From positions 1 through 64,000 of the forward strand of contig NZ_FOWQ01000005.1 of NCBI RefSeq assembly GCF_900115505.1: 64,000 bases of DNA, in the 5' to 3' direction. Numbering within the stretch: position 1 is the stretch's first letter; each line of letters starts with the position of its first letter. Below the pieces are notes generated by a model that was not told where the DNA came from, searched no databases, and saw only the letters and a program-made list of their open reading frames with translations. This DNA comes from Geodermatophilus dictyosporus. Lineage in GTDB: Bacteria > Actinomycetota > Actinomycetes > Mycobacteriales > Geodermatophilaceae. This document shows positions 41,865-52,589 of this stretch, piece by piece. Made by a program: the position numbers and the translations under genes.

Positions 41865-42779
41865 TCAGACGAGGACGTCGATGGCGATGGCGATCGACAG
41901 CAGCGTCATGTGCGTGATCGACACGGAGAACAGCCGCATCGGCCGGTCGGGCAGGGCGCTCTGGATGCGGCCCAGCCACTGGTGGGACTCGGCCACGTAC
42001 CAGGCGCCGAGGAGCCCCCCGCCGATGGCGAAGGCCCAGCCGAGGACGGGCGTGATCGAGCCCATCAGCAGGGTCGCCCCCAGGGTGGCCCAGGCCCACG
42101 CGACGGACTGGCGGCCGACGCTCGCCGGGCCGGCGACCACCGACAGCATGGGGACACCGGCGCGGGCGTAGTCCTCGCGGTACCGGCTGGCCAGGGCCCA
42201 GAAGTGCGGCATCTGCCAGCAGAAGACGACGGCGAAGAAGGCGAGCGCCGGCCAGGAGAGGGAGCCGGTCACCGCCGCCCAGCCGATGAGCACCGGCGCC
42301 GCCCCGGGGAAGGCCCCGAAGACCGTGTTGTGCCGGCTGCGGCGCTTGAGCACCATCGTGTAGACGACGGAGTAGGCCAGGATCGCGACCGCGGCCAGTG
42401 CCGTGGCCAGCGGCGTGGTGGCCACCCACAGGAGCGTCAGCGACGCCGCGGCGAGGACCAGCCCGAAGACCAGCGCCGCCCGGGCGGACACCGCCCCGGA
42501 CGGGATCGGCCGGTCGCGCGTGCGCGACATCAGCCGGTCGATGTCGCGGTCGTACCAGCAGTTGAACGTGTTGGCCGCCCCGGCGGCGAACATCCCGCCG
42601 ACCATCGTGGCGCCCACGAGCCGCCAGGAGGGCCACCCGTCGGCCGCCATCATCATCGCCGGCAGCGTCGTGACCAGCAGCAGCTCGACGAGCTTCGGCT
42701 TGGTCAGCGCCACGTAGGCGCCCACGACCTCGGACAGGCGGCGGGCGGAGACGACCGGCCGCTCGGAGACGGCCGTCAC
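41865..42779 (-). CDS. ctaB: Protoheme IX farnesyltransferase (heme O synthase)
   Basis: A 304-residue UbiA-type prenyltransferase with about nine helices. The first Asp-rich motif is N-x-x-x-D in N-C-W-Y-D-R-D-I-D (with D-R-D-I-D the farnesyl-diphosphate site); the second conserved loop has M-P-H-F-W and Y-R-E-D-Y, the heme O synthase hallmark. It attaches farnesyl to heme B; CtaA then makes heme A. I start at the GTG at 42779 because GGGGGAGG sits eight bases upstream; an earlier GTG adds nine residues. Confidence 0.93.
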   Translation of the reverse strand: MTAVSERPVVSARRLSEVVGAYVALTKPKLVELLLVTTLPAMMMAADGWPSWRLVGATMVGGMFAAGAANTFNCWYDRDIDRLMSRTRDRPIPSGAVSARAALVFGLVLAAASLTLLWVATTPLATALAAVAILAYSVVYTMVLKRRSRHNTVFGAFPGAAPVLIGWAAVTGSLSWPALAFFAVVFCWQMPHFWALASRYREDYARAGVPMLSVVAGPASVGRQSVAWAWATLGATLLMGSITPVLGWAFAIGGGLLGAWYVAESHQWLGRIQSALPDRPMRLFSVSITHMTLLSIAIAIDVLV

Positions 42780-43110
42780 CGGACGGCCTCCCCCACGCGC
42801 GCGCACGGGCGGCAGGGCACCACCGGGCAGGACGGCAGCACGGAGGTCCCTTCAGACCGGCGACGGAACGGCTCCCACTGTATCCCGCGGCCACCGCGCG
42901 GACGGGCCGGGATGACTAGGGTTCGATCACGTTGACGCTGCGCGAACAGCGGGTAGGGCCGTCGTCGACGACGACGGAGGTCCCGGGTCACCGACGCCCG
43001 GAGGCCGGGCGCCCGGCCGGGCACCGCACCGCGTCACCCGCCCGGGAGCACGGGACACCGGTCCCCCGGGCGGCCCCGCACACGGCCGACCTCGAGGAGC
43101 ACCGCCCGAC
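42780..43110. promoter_or_regulatory. Divergent promoter region of ctaB and tkt
   Basis: 331 bases with no gene. For tkt: TTGACG (42932-42937), 16-base spacer, TAGGGC (42954-42959). For ctaB on the minus strand: GATACAGT with TACAGT at 42877-42882. A long ~150-base leader separates the tkt promoter candidate from its ATG; I see no known regulatory RNA in it. Confidence 0.45.
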
Positions 43111-45337
<2,227 letters not shown>

Positions 45338-45339
<2 letters not shown>

Positions 45340-45400
45340 AGGACCACCCCTCCCCCCACGCCTCGCACGCTCGGCGCGGGACCCTGAGGGGTGGCCGTTC
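45338..45400 (+). repeat. Copy 4 of the 3'-end hairpin family, between tkt and tal
   Basis: Begins in the TGA stop: GAAGGACC, stem GGACCACCCCT with AGGGGTGGCC, loop CCCCCCACGCC, TCGCACGCTC, GGCGCGGGACCCTG. Only 28 bases separate it from the tal start, so it acts inside the operon, perhaps as a processing or partial-termination site. Confidence 0.75.
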
Positions 45401-45427
45401 CAGCACCTCACCGGAAAGGACCTGACC

Positions 45428-46531
45428 ATGGCACAGAACGAGAAGCTGGCCGAGCTGTCCGCGGCGGGCGTCGCCGTGTGGCTCGACGACCTGTCCCGCG
45501 ACCGCATCCGCAGCGGGAACCTGCAGTCGATGGTCGACGAGTACTCCGTCGTCGGCGTCACCACCAACCCGACCATCTTCGCCGCGGCGATCAGCGGGTC
45601 GGACTCCTACGACGACCAGGTGCACGCCCTCGCGGTGCGCAAGGTCAGCGTCGAGGAGGCGCTGCGCACCATCACCGCCGCCGACGTCCGGGACGCCTGC
45701 GACCTGCTCGCCCCGGTGGCGCAGCGGCAGCCCGGCGACGGGCGGGTGTCGCTGGAGGTGGCGCCGGGCCTGGCGCACGACACCGACGCGACCGCGGCCG
45801 AGGCCGCGCACCTGTGGTGGCTGGTCGACCGGCCCAACCTCTTCATCAAGATCCCGGCCACCGAGGAGGGGCTGGCGGCGATCACCACCTCGATCGCGCG
45901 CGGCATCAGCGTCAACGTCACCCTCATCTTCAGCCCCGAGCGGTACCGCGCCGTCATGGACGCCTACCTCTCCGGGCTGGAGCAGCGGCTGGCCGACGAC
46001 GCCGACGCCGACCTCACCCAGATCGCCTCGGTGGCGTCGTTCTTCGTGTCCCGCGTGGACACCGAGATCGACAAGCGGCTGGAGAAGGCCGGCGCCGACG
46101 AGCTCAAGGGCAAGGCGGCGCTGGCCAACGCGCAGCTGGCCTACCGGGCCTACGAGGAGGTCTTCTCCTCCGACCGCTGGAAGGCGCTCGAGGCCAGGGG
46201 TGCCCGCCCGCAGCGCCCGCTGTGGGCCTCGACCGGCGTCAAGGACCCGTCCCTCCCGGACACCCTCTACGTCAGCGAGCTCATCGCCCCCGGCACGGTC
46301 AACACCATGCCGGAGAAGACGATGAAGGCCTACGCCGACCACGGCGAGGCCGGCACCCCGGTGCAGCAGACCTACGAGGACGCCGCCGCGGTGATGAAGG
46401 CCGTCGCCGACGCCGGGATCGACCTCGACGACGTCTTCCGCGTGCTGGAGGACGAGGGCGTGCAGAAGTTCGTCGACTCCTGGGACGAGCTCACCGCGTC
46501 GGTGAAGAGCGAGCTCGAGGACAAGGCATGA
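45428..46531 (+). CDS. tal: Transaldolase
   Basis: A 367-residue class I transaldolase. The Schiff-base lysine is in N-L-F-I-K-I-P-A-T (about residue 140), the phosphate site in [11 protein letters not shown], and T-T-N-P-T-I-F marks the first strand. Moves a dihydroxyacetone unit between sugar phosphates. ATG with GAAAGGA upstream. Its stop overlaps the pgi start (ATGA). Confidence 0.95.
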   Translation: MAQNEKLAELSAAGVAVWLDDLSRDRIRSGNLQSMVDEYSVVGVTTNPTIFAAAISGSDSYDDQVHALAVRKVSVEEALRTITAADVRDACDLLAPVAQRQPGDGRVSLEVAPGLAHDTDATAAEAAHLWWLVDRPNLFIKIPATEEGLAAITTSIARGISVNVTLIFSPERYRAVMDAYLSGLEQRLADDADADLTQIASVASFFVSRVDTEIDKRLEKAGADELKGKAALANAQLAYRAYEEVFSSDRWKALEARGARPQRPLWASTGVKDPSLPDTLYVSELIAPGTVNTMPEKTMKAYADHGEAGTPVQQTYEDAAAVMKAVADAGIDLDDVFRVLEDEGVQKFVDSWDELTASVKSELEDKA

Positions 46532-48126
46532 CCCTGCAGTTCCGCTGCAGCGGCCTCGAGGTCCCCGAGCCGGTCCGTGCCCAGCTGGCCGACGACGACG
46601 TCGCGGCCCGGCTGGTGGGCAAGGACGCCACGCTGTGGGGACCCGAGGCCGAGCCCGAGGCCTCGATCCGGCTCGGGTGGCTCGACCTACCGGCGACCAG
46701 CCGCGAGCTGGTCGCCCGGCTGGCCGACCTGCGCGCCGAGCTCGCCGGCGAGGGCCTCGACCGGGTCGTCCTCGCCGGCATGGGCGGCTCGTCGCTCGCG
46801 CCGGAGGTCATCTGCCGGACGGCGGGGGTGCCGCTGGTCGTGCTCGACACCACCGACCCCGGCCAGGTCGCGGCGGCGATGACCGACCTCGACCGCACCG
46901 TGGTGGTGGTCAGCTCGAAGTCCGGCGGCACGGTGGAGACCGACAGCCACCGCCGGGCCTTCCTCACCGCCTTCGCCGAGGCGGGCCTCGACGAGCAGCA
47001 GGTGGGCCGCCGGTTCGTCGTCGTCACCGACCCCGGCTCCCCGCTGGCCGAGACGGCGGCGGCGATGGGCGCCCGCGCGGTGTTCCTCGCCGACCCCCAC
47101 GTCGGCGGCCGCTACAGCGCGCTGTCGGCCTTCGGCCTGGTGCCCGCCGCGCTGGCCGGCGTCGACGTCGCCGAGCTGCTCGACGACGCCGCCGACCTCG
47201 CCGAGCACCTCGCCGAGGAGGGCAACCCGGCGCTGGAGCTGGGCGTGGCGATGGGCGCGGGCTTCCGCACCGGCCGCGACAAGGTGGCCCTGGCCGACGG
47301 CGGCTCGGGCATCACCGGCTTCGGCGACTGGGCCGAGCAGCTGGTCGCCGAGTCCACCGGCAAGGAGGGCCGCGGCCTGCTGCCCGTCGTCCTGGAGTCG
47401 GTGGACGCGCCGGGCGCCGCGGCGCCGGACGCGCTGCTGGCCGTGGTCGGCGGCGACCCGGTGGAGGGCCGGCCCTCGGTCGGCGTCGCCGGGCCGCTGG
47501 GCGCGCAGTTCCTCGGGTGGGAGTACGCGACGGCGGTGGCCGGGCGGGTGCTCGGGATCAACCCCTTCGACCAGCCCAACGTCACCGAGAGCAAGGAGAA
47601 CACCTCCCGCATCCTCGAGTCCGGGCTGCCCGACGAGCGGCCGCTGGCCACGGTGGGCGCGGTCGAGCTGTACGCCTCCGGCGGCGTCCTCGACGGGGTC
47701 GACCTCAGCGCGCACGACGGGCTGACGCTGGCGCTCGACGCGCTGCTGGCCGCGGTGCCGCCGAGGGGGTACCTGGCGGTCATGGCCTACCTCGACCGCG
47801 AGGCCGACGCCCGTGCCGGGGAGCTGCGGGCGGCCCTGGCCCGCCGCACCGAGCACGCCGTGACCTTCGGCTGGGGCCCGCGGTTCCTGCACTCCACCGG
47901 CCAGTACCACAAGGGCGGGCCGCAGGTGGGCGCCTTCCTGCAGGTCACCGGCGCGGTCACGGACGACCTCCCGGTGCCCGACCGGCCGTACTCGTTCGGC
48001 ACGCTGCAGGCCGCCCAGGCGGCCGGCGACCGGCAGGCGCTGGCCGACCGGCAGCGACCGCTGCTGCACCTGCACCTGACCGACCGCTCCGCCGGCGTCG
48101 ACCAGCTGATGCGAGCCCTCGGCTGA
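46528..48126 (+). CDS. pgi: Glucose-6-phosphate isomerase
   Basis: A 532-residue SIS-fold isomerase; fused transaldolase-isomerase proteins also exist, but here the two are separate though overlapping. [10 protein letters not shown] binds phosphate near 80; S-K-S-G-G-T-V-E-T (about 130) and [12 protein letters not shown] (about 193) are the sugar-binding loops. It is the divergent actinobacterial type found in PPP clusters. Directly followed by a strong hairpin. Confidence 0.9.
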   Translation: MTLQFRCSGLEVPEPVRAQLADDDVAARLVGKDATLWGPEAEPEASIRLGWLDLPATSRELVARLADLRAELAGEGLDRVVLAGMGGSSLAPEVICRTAGVPLVVLDTTDPGQVAAAMTDLDRTVVVVSSKSGGTVETDSHRRAFLTAFAEAGLDEQQVGRRFVVVTDPGSPLAETAAAMGARAVFLADPHVGGRYSALSAFGLVPAALAGVDVAELLDDAADLAEHLAEEGNPALELGVAMGAGFRTGRDKVALADGGSGITGFGDWAEQLVAESTGKEGRGLLPVVLESVDAPGAAAPDALLAVVGGDPVEGRPSVGVAGPLGAQFLGWEYATAVAGRVLGINPFDQPNVTESKENTSRILESGLPDERPLATVGAVELYASGGVLDGVDLSAHDGLTLALDALLAAVPPRGYLAVMAYLDREADARAGELRAALARRTEHAVTFGWGPRFLHSTGQYHKGGPQVGAFLQVTGAVTDDLPVPDRPYSFGTLQAAQAAGDRQALADRQRPLLHLHLTDRSAGVDQLMRALG

Positions 48127-48147
48127 CCCCCGCTCCGCGGGACCCCA

Positions 48148-48179
48148 CGCCCGGCCGGGACAGCCGTCCCGGCCGGGCG
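48148..48179 (+). terminator. 14-bp perfect hairpin between pgi and zwf
   Basis: CGCCCGGCCGGGAC / GTCCCGGCCGGGCG, loop AGCC. Only 26 bases remain to the zwf start, too few for a separate promoter, so this is more likely a partial terminator or an mRNA-stabilising stem. Confidence 0.65.
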
Positions 48180-48205
48180 TCCCGCACCCATCTCCAGGAG
48201 GGTCC

Positions 48206-49723
48206 ATGATCCCCAACCCGCTGCGGGACCCGCGGGACCGGCGGCTGCCCCGCGTCCCCGAACCCTGTGCCCTCGTCGTCTTCGGCATCACCGGCGACCT
48301 CGCCCGCAAGAAGCTGCTGCCCGCCGTCTACGACCTGGCCAACCGCGGCCTGCTGCCCACCAACTTCGCGCTGCTGGGCTTCGCCCGCCGGGACTGGGGC
48401 GACCAGGACTTCGCCGAGCTGGCCCGCGACGCCGCCCGCAACGCCGCGCGCACCCCGTGGCGCGAGGAGGTGTGGGAGCGGCTGGCCAGCAGCGTCCGCT
48501 TCGTGCAGGGCTCCTTCGACGACGACAACGCCTTCGACGAGCTGGCCGCCACCCTCGGCGAGCTCGAGGGCAGTCACGGCATCGGCGGCAACGCGGCGTT
48601 CTACCTGTCCATCCCGCCGGCGATGTTCCCGGTCGTGCTCAAGCAGATGCAGCGCACCCGCATGGCCGAGAGCACCCCGGACCGGTGGCGCCGCGTCGTC
48701 GTCGAGAAGCCCTTCGGCACCGACCTGGCCTCCAGCCGCGAGCTCAACGAGCTGGTCGACTCGGTGTTCAGCGCCCAGGACGTCTTCCGCATCGACCACT
48801 ACCTGGGCAAGGAGACCGTCCAGAACCTCATGGCGCTGCGGTTCGCCAACGAGCTGTTCGAGCCAGTCTGGAACGGCCACCACGTCGACTCGGTGCAGAT
48901 CACCATGGCCGAGGACGTGGGCATCGGCGGGCGGGCCGGCTTCTACGAGCGGACCGGCGCCGCCCGGGACGTGCTGCAGAACCACCTGCTGCAGCTGCTG
49001 GCGCTCACCGCGATGGAGGAGCCGGTCGAGTTCTCCGCCGACGAGATCCGCACCGAGAAGCTCAAGGTGCTGCGGGCGATCTCGCTGCCGGAGGACCTGG
49101 GCACCTTCGCCGTCCGCGGGCAGTACGAGCAGGGCTGGCTGGCCGGGCAGCGGGCGAAGGGCTACCGGCAGGAGGAGGGCGTCGACGCGTCGTCGACCAC
49201 CGAGACCTTCGCCGCCGTCCGGCTCGGGGTGGAGACCCGCCGCTGGGCCGGGGTGCCGTTCTACCTGCGCACCGGCAAGCGGCTGCCCCGCCGGGTCACC
49301 GAGATCGCGCTGGTGTTCAAGCGGGCGCCGCACCTGCCCTTCGCCGACACCGACACCGAGGAGCTGGGCAACAACCAGCTCGTCGTCCGCGTGCAGCCCG
49401 ACGAGGGCGTCACCCTCAAGTTCGGCTCCAAGGTGCCCGGCAGCGTGATGGAGGTCCGGGACGTGTCCATGGACTTCCTCTACGGCGAGCAGTTCACCGA
49501 GACCAGCCCCGAGGCCTACGAGCGGCTGCTGCTCGACGTGCTGCTCGGTGACGCCACGCTCTTCCCGCGCAACGCCGAGGTCGAGGCCTCGTGGTCGGTG
49601 ATCGACCCGCTCGAGGAGTTCTGGGCCGGCAGCACGCCCGAGCCCTACCGGGCCGGCGAGTGGGGCCCGCGGGCGGCCGACCAGATGCTCGCCGCCGAGG
49701 GCCGCCGGTGGCGGCGGCCGTGA
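48206..49723 (+). CDS. zwf: Glucose-6-phosphate 1-dehydrogenase
   Basis: A 505-residue enzyme of the oxidative pentose phosphate pathway. F-G-I-T-G-D-L-A-R-K-K-L near 20-31 is the NADP site; D-H-Y-L-G-K-E near 195-201 holds the catalytic His/Asp and Lys; R-T-G-K-R-L is near the sugar site. ATG with CAGGAGGG. Followed by opcA, needed for its activity. Confidence 0.96.
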   Translation: MIPNPLRDPRDRRLPRVPEPCALVVFGITGDLARKKLLPAVYDLANRGLLPTNFALLGFARRDWGDQDFAELARDAARNAARTPWREEVWERLASSVRFVQGSFDDDNAFDELAATLGELEGSHGIGGNAAFYLSIPPAMFPVVLKQMQRTRMAESTPDRWRRVVVEKPFGTDLASSRELNELVDSVFSAQDVFRIDHYLGKETVQNLMALRFANELFEPVWNGHHVDSVQITMAEDVGIGGRAGFYERTGAARDVLQNHLLQLLALTAMEEPVEFSADEIRTEKLKVLRAISLPEDLGTFAVRGQYEQGWLAGQRAKGYRQEEGVDASSTTETFAAVRLGVETRRWAGVPFYLRTGKRLPRRVTEIALVFKRAPHLPFADTDTEELGNNQLVVRVQPDEGVTLKFGSKVPGSVMEVRDVSMDFLYGEQFTETSPEAYERLLLDVLLGDATLFPRNAEVEASWSVIDPLEEFWAGSTPEPYRAGEWGPRAADQMLAAEGRRWRRP

Positions 49724-49751
49724 CCGGCGGCAACCGACGCGAGGAGACGAC

Positions 49752-50915
49752 GTGACGACGCTGTGGGACACCACCGGATCCGCGGTGGTCAAGGAGCTGG
49801 CCGCGCAGCGGCGGACCGGCGGCGCGGTGCTCTCCGGCGTGGCGCTGACGCTGGTCGTCGTCGCCGACGAGGGACGGGTGACCGAGGCCGAGGACGCGGC
49901 CACCGTCGCCGCCGAGCAGCACCCCTGCCGGATCCTGGTGGTGGTGCGCCGGCAGATCGAGGCGCCGGTGCCGCGGCTGGACGCCGAGGTGTCCATCGGC
50001 GGGCGGCTCGGCCCCGGCGAGGCCGTGGTCATGCGGATGTACGGCCGGCTGGCGCTGCACGCCGAGTCGGTGGTGCTGCCGCTGCTGGCCGCCGACGCGC
50101 CCGTCGTCACCTGGTGGCACACCCAGCCGCCGGCGCGGCTGGCCGCCGACGCGCTCGCCGTCATCGCCGACCGGCGGATCACCGACAGCACCTCGGCGCC
50201 CGACCAGCTCGCCGCCCTGCGCACCCGCGCGCAGGACTACGCCCCCGGCGACACCGACCTCGCCTGGACCCGCGCCACCGCCTGGCGGGCGACGCTGACC
50301 TCCGCGGTCGACTCGGTGGCCGGGCGTCGCGGCGACGCCGTCCGGGTGCTCGGCGGCCGGGTCGAGGGGGCCCCCGGCTCGGCCACCGCCCGGCTGCTGG
50401 CCGGCTGGCTGTCCTCGCGCTCCGGGGCGGAGATCGACGTCGTCCAGGCCACCCGCCACCCCGGCGACACCGGCGTCGACTCGGTCGTCCTGCAGCTCGA
50501 CCAGGACGAGGAGGTGCGGGTGCACACCGACCGCCGCGGCGGCGCGGTGATCAGCCAGCCCTACCGGCCCGACGCGACGATGGCGCTGCCCGACCGCTCG
50601 CTGGGCGACCTGCTCGGCGAGGAGCTGCGCCGGCTCGACCCCGACGAGCCCTACGCGGAGGCACTCGAGGTCACCACCGGCCTGTCCGGCCTGACCGGCC
50701 GGGCGTCGCTGCGCTCGCACGTCTGGGTCGACCCCGCCGAGCAGGACGGCCGCCCGGACGGCCCGGACGGCCCGGTCGACGCCGAGTCGGTCGGCGACAA
50801 CAGCCCCCACGGCGCGGCGCCCACCGTCCCGCCGACCTCCGAGGGCACCGACGAGGTGGCCCTGGCCGGCGAGCACGACAGCCCCGACCCGACGGCGCCC
50901 GAGGCGGTCCGGTGA
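49752..50915 (+). CDS. opcA: Glucose-6-phosphate dehydrogenase assembly protein OpcA
   Basis: A 387-residue soluble protein. T-L-W-D-T-T-G at the N-terminus, W-W-H-T-Q-P-P near 120 and the Y-R-P-D near 275 are OpcA landmarks. OpcA assembles and activates Zwf, and in cyanobacteria is redox controlled. The last ~70 residues are acidic and Pro/Gly-rich. GTG start with GAGGAG; stop overlaps pgl (GTGA). Confidence 0.94.
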   Translation: MTTLWDTTGSAVVKELAAQRRTGGAVLSGVALTLVVVADEGRVTEAEDAATVAAEQHPCRILVVVRRQIEAPVPRLDAEVSIGGRLGPGEAVVMRMYGRLALHAESVVLPLLAADAPVVTWWHTQPPARLAADALAVIADRRITDSTSAPDQLAALRTRAQDYAPGDTDLAWTRATAWRATLTSAVDSVAGRRGDAVRVLGGRVEGAPGSATARLLAGWLSSRSGAEIDVVQATRHPGDTGVDSVVLQLDQDEEVRVHTDRRGGAVISQPYRPDATMALPDRSLGDLLGEELRRLDPDEPYAEALEVTTGLSGLTGRASLRSHVWVDPAEQDGRPDGPDGPVDAESVGDNSPHGAAPTVPPTSEGTDEVALAGEHDSPDPTAPEAVR

Positions 50916-51730
50916 CGCTGTCACCCGGCGAGCGGATCGCCGCGCGGCTGGCCGAGCACGCGGACGGGCCGGTGCCCGACGTCGTGGTGGAGCCCGACGC
51001 CGAGCAGCTGGCGCGGGCAGCCGCCGCGGCGCTGGTGGCCCGGCTGACCGCCGCGCAGGCGGTGCACGGGACGGCGTCGGTGGTGCTCACCGGCGGCGGC
51101 GTGGGCACCGCGGTGCTGCGGCACGTGGCCGTCCTGGCCGAGGAGCCGGCCCCCGGCCAGGACGTCGACTGGACGGCGGTCGACGTCTGGTGGGGCGACG
51201 AGCGGTTCGTGCCCGCCGACTCCGACGAGCGCAACGAGGGGGGCGCCCGCGAGGCGCTCCTCGACCGGGTCGGGGTGCCCGCCGAGCGGGTGCACGCGAT
51301 GCCCGCCTCCGACGCCGGCTTCGACACCCCCGAGGACGCCGCGGAGTGGTACGCGGGCGAGCTCGCGGCCGCCGCGCAGGACGGTCCGCTGCCCCGGTTC
51401 GACGTGCTGCTGCTGGGGATGGGCCCCGAGGGCCACGTGGCGTCGGTCTTCCCGCACTCGCCGGCGGCCTCGGACCGGCGTCCGGTGGTCGCCGTCCGGA
51501 ACTGCCCGAAGCCCCCTCCGACGCGGGTGAGCCTCGGGTTCCCCGCGATCACCAGCGCCGAGGAGGTGTGGCTGCTCGTCTCCGGCGAGGGCAAGGCCGA
51601 GGCGGTGGCCGCCGCGCTCGGCGGCGCCGACCCGCTCGACCTGCCCGCCGCCGGTGCCCGCGGCCGCCGGGCCACCCGCTGGCTGCTCGACGCGGCGGCG
51701 GCCGGCAGGCTGCCCGGCGCCTCCGGCTGA
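50912..51730 (+). CDS. pgl: 6-phosphogluconolactonase
   Basis: A 272-residue NagB-fold lactonase. L-T-G-G-G-V-G-T-A near 51-59, W-W-G-D-E-R-F-V near 91-98 and L-L-G-M-G-P-E-G-H-V-A-S-V-F (about 166-179, with the catalytic His) are present. It hydrolyses the product of Zwf. Last gene of the PPP cluster, coupled to opcA. Confidence 0.95.
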   Translation: MTLSPGERIAARLAEHADGPVPDVVVEPDAEQLARAAAAALVARLTAAQAVHGTASVVLTGGGVGTAVLRHVAVLAEEPAPGQDVDWTAVDVWWGDERFVPADSDERNEGGAREALLDRVGVPAERVHAMPASDAGFDTPEDAAEWYAGELAAAAQDGPLPRFDVLLLGMGPEGHVASVFPHSPAASDRRPVVAVRNCPKPPPTRVSLGFPAITSAEEVWLLVSGEGKAEAVAAALGGADPLDLPAAGARGRRATRWLLDAAAAGRLPGASG

Positions 51731-51747
51731 CCGGCGGGGCGCGCCGG

Positions 51748-51827
51748 GATCAGGCGACCTGGTCGTCGCGCGTGCCCCCTCACCGTGGGACGTGAGGGTG
51801 GACGCGACGGGATCAGGTCACCTGATC
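51748..51827. terminator. Convergent terminator region with palindromic GATCAGGT motifs
   Basis: CCCTCAC / GTGAGGG hairpin (about 51778-51799) with outer GTCGCG / CGCGAC pairs. It is flanked by GATCAGGCGACCTGGTC (51748-51764) and the perfect 8-base-arm palindrome GATCAGGTCACCTGATC (51811-51827). Lies between pgl and rbpA. Confidence 0.55.
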
Positions 51828-51842
51828 ACCGCGCGGGGGTGC

Positions 51843-52184
51843 TCAGGCGCCGCGGCGGGCCCGGAGCTTGGCCAGGGCCTCCTCGAGGAGGGCGTCGCCG
51901 TCGGCGTCGCTGCGCCGCTCGCGGACGTAGGCCAGGTGCGTCTTGTACGGCTCGGTGCGCGGCGCCGGCGGGGGCGCCTGCTCGTCCTGACCGGCGGGCA
52001 GTCCGCACCGGGGGCAGTCCCACAGGTCGGGGACCTCGGCGTCGGTGGCGAAGGCCACCTGCGTCTCGTGCCCCTGGCTGCACCAGTAGGACATCCGGTT
52101 GCGCGGCGCGGCCTCACCGCGCTCGGCCTCACCCATCGGACCCGCACCGACCCGGGTCCCCCGGATCGCGTTGCCACCAGCCAC
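51843..52184 (-). CDS. rbpA: RNA polymerase-binding protein RbpA
   Basis: A 113-residue actinobacterial general transcription factor that binds the housekeeping sigma factor and the RNA polymerase clamp. C-S-Q-G-H and C-P-R-C-G are the zinc-type core (one Cys replaced by His, as usual), and the C-terminal T-H-L-A-Y-V-R-E-R-R-S is the sigma-interaction domain. The N-terminal R-G-T-R-V-G region contacts promoter DNA. GTG start with GAGGGGA. TAGACT at 52244-52249 could be its -10. Confidence 0.96.
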   Translation of the reverse strand: MAGGNAIRGTRVGAGPMGEAERGEAAPRNRMSYWCSQGHETQVAFATDAEVPDLWDCPRCGLPAGQDEQAPPPAPRTEPYKTHLAYVRERRSDADGDALLEEALAKLRARRGA

Positions 52185-52243
52185 GAGCGTCCCCTCAGAA
52201 CCGACGTGCCGTCCGTGCCACGGCGCGGTCGCACCGCTCGGGC

Positions 52244-52249
52244 AGTCTA
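52244..52249 (-). promoter_or_regulatory. -10 candidate for rbpA
   Basis: TAGACT on the minus strand, 60 bases before the GTG. A GGGAGT lies about 18 bases upstream, loosely like a SigR -35, but no GTT -10 follows. Confidence 0.3.
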
Positions 52250-52320
52250 TGGCCTGGGGCGTGTACTCCCGGTCACGATCTCGCGGCTTTTCTCGCAGTT
52301 CAGCCTCGGGGAGGGGCCGC

Positions 52321-52554
52321 TCAGACCTTGAGGAGGATGCCCAGCGTCACGATGCAGACCGTCCAGACGAGGCCGGTCAGCACGGTGAGCCGGTTGAGGT
52401 TCTTCTCCACCACGGAGGAGCCGGACAGCTGCGAGGACACCGCGCCGCCGAACATCGAGGACAGGCCGCCGCCCTTGCCGCGGTGCAGCAGGATGAGCAC
52501 CACGAGCAGCACGCTGGTCAGCACCAGCACCACGTTGAGGCCGATCTCGAACAC
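52321..52554 (-). CDS. secG: Preprotein translocase subunit SecG
   Basis: A 77-residue membrane protein with two helices (about 2-22 and 52-72). The loop carries H-R-G-K-G-G-G-L-S-S-M-F-G-G, the SecG signature. It supports SecYE in protein export. GTG start. Its place after gap-pgk-tpiA is common in actinobacteria, but here a lipoprotein gene has come between tpiA and secG. Confidence 0.94.
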   Translation of the reverse strand: MFEIGLNVVLVLTSVLLVVLILLHRGKGGGLSSMFGGAVSSQLSGSSVVEKNLNRLTVLTGLVWTVCIVTLGILLKV

Positions 52555-52589
52555 GACCCCAGGGTAGCGGGTGCCGGGGAGGCCCCCGT

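Noticed and set aside
42781-42858. Possible fifth copy of the 3'-end hairpin family before ctaB
   Set aside because: It has similar end stems (GGCCTCC/GGAGGTCC) but lacks the conserved CTCGCA and GGGACCCTG loop and does not follow a stop codon.
42910-42935. tRNA T-arm-like GGTTCGATC
   Set aside because: No acceptor, D or anticodon arms around it.
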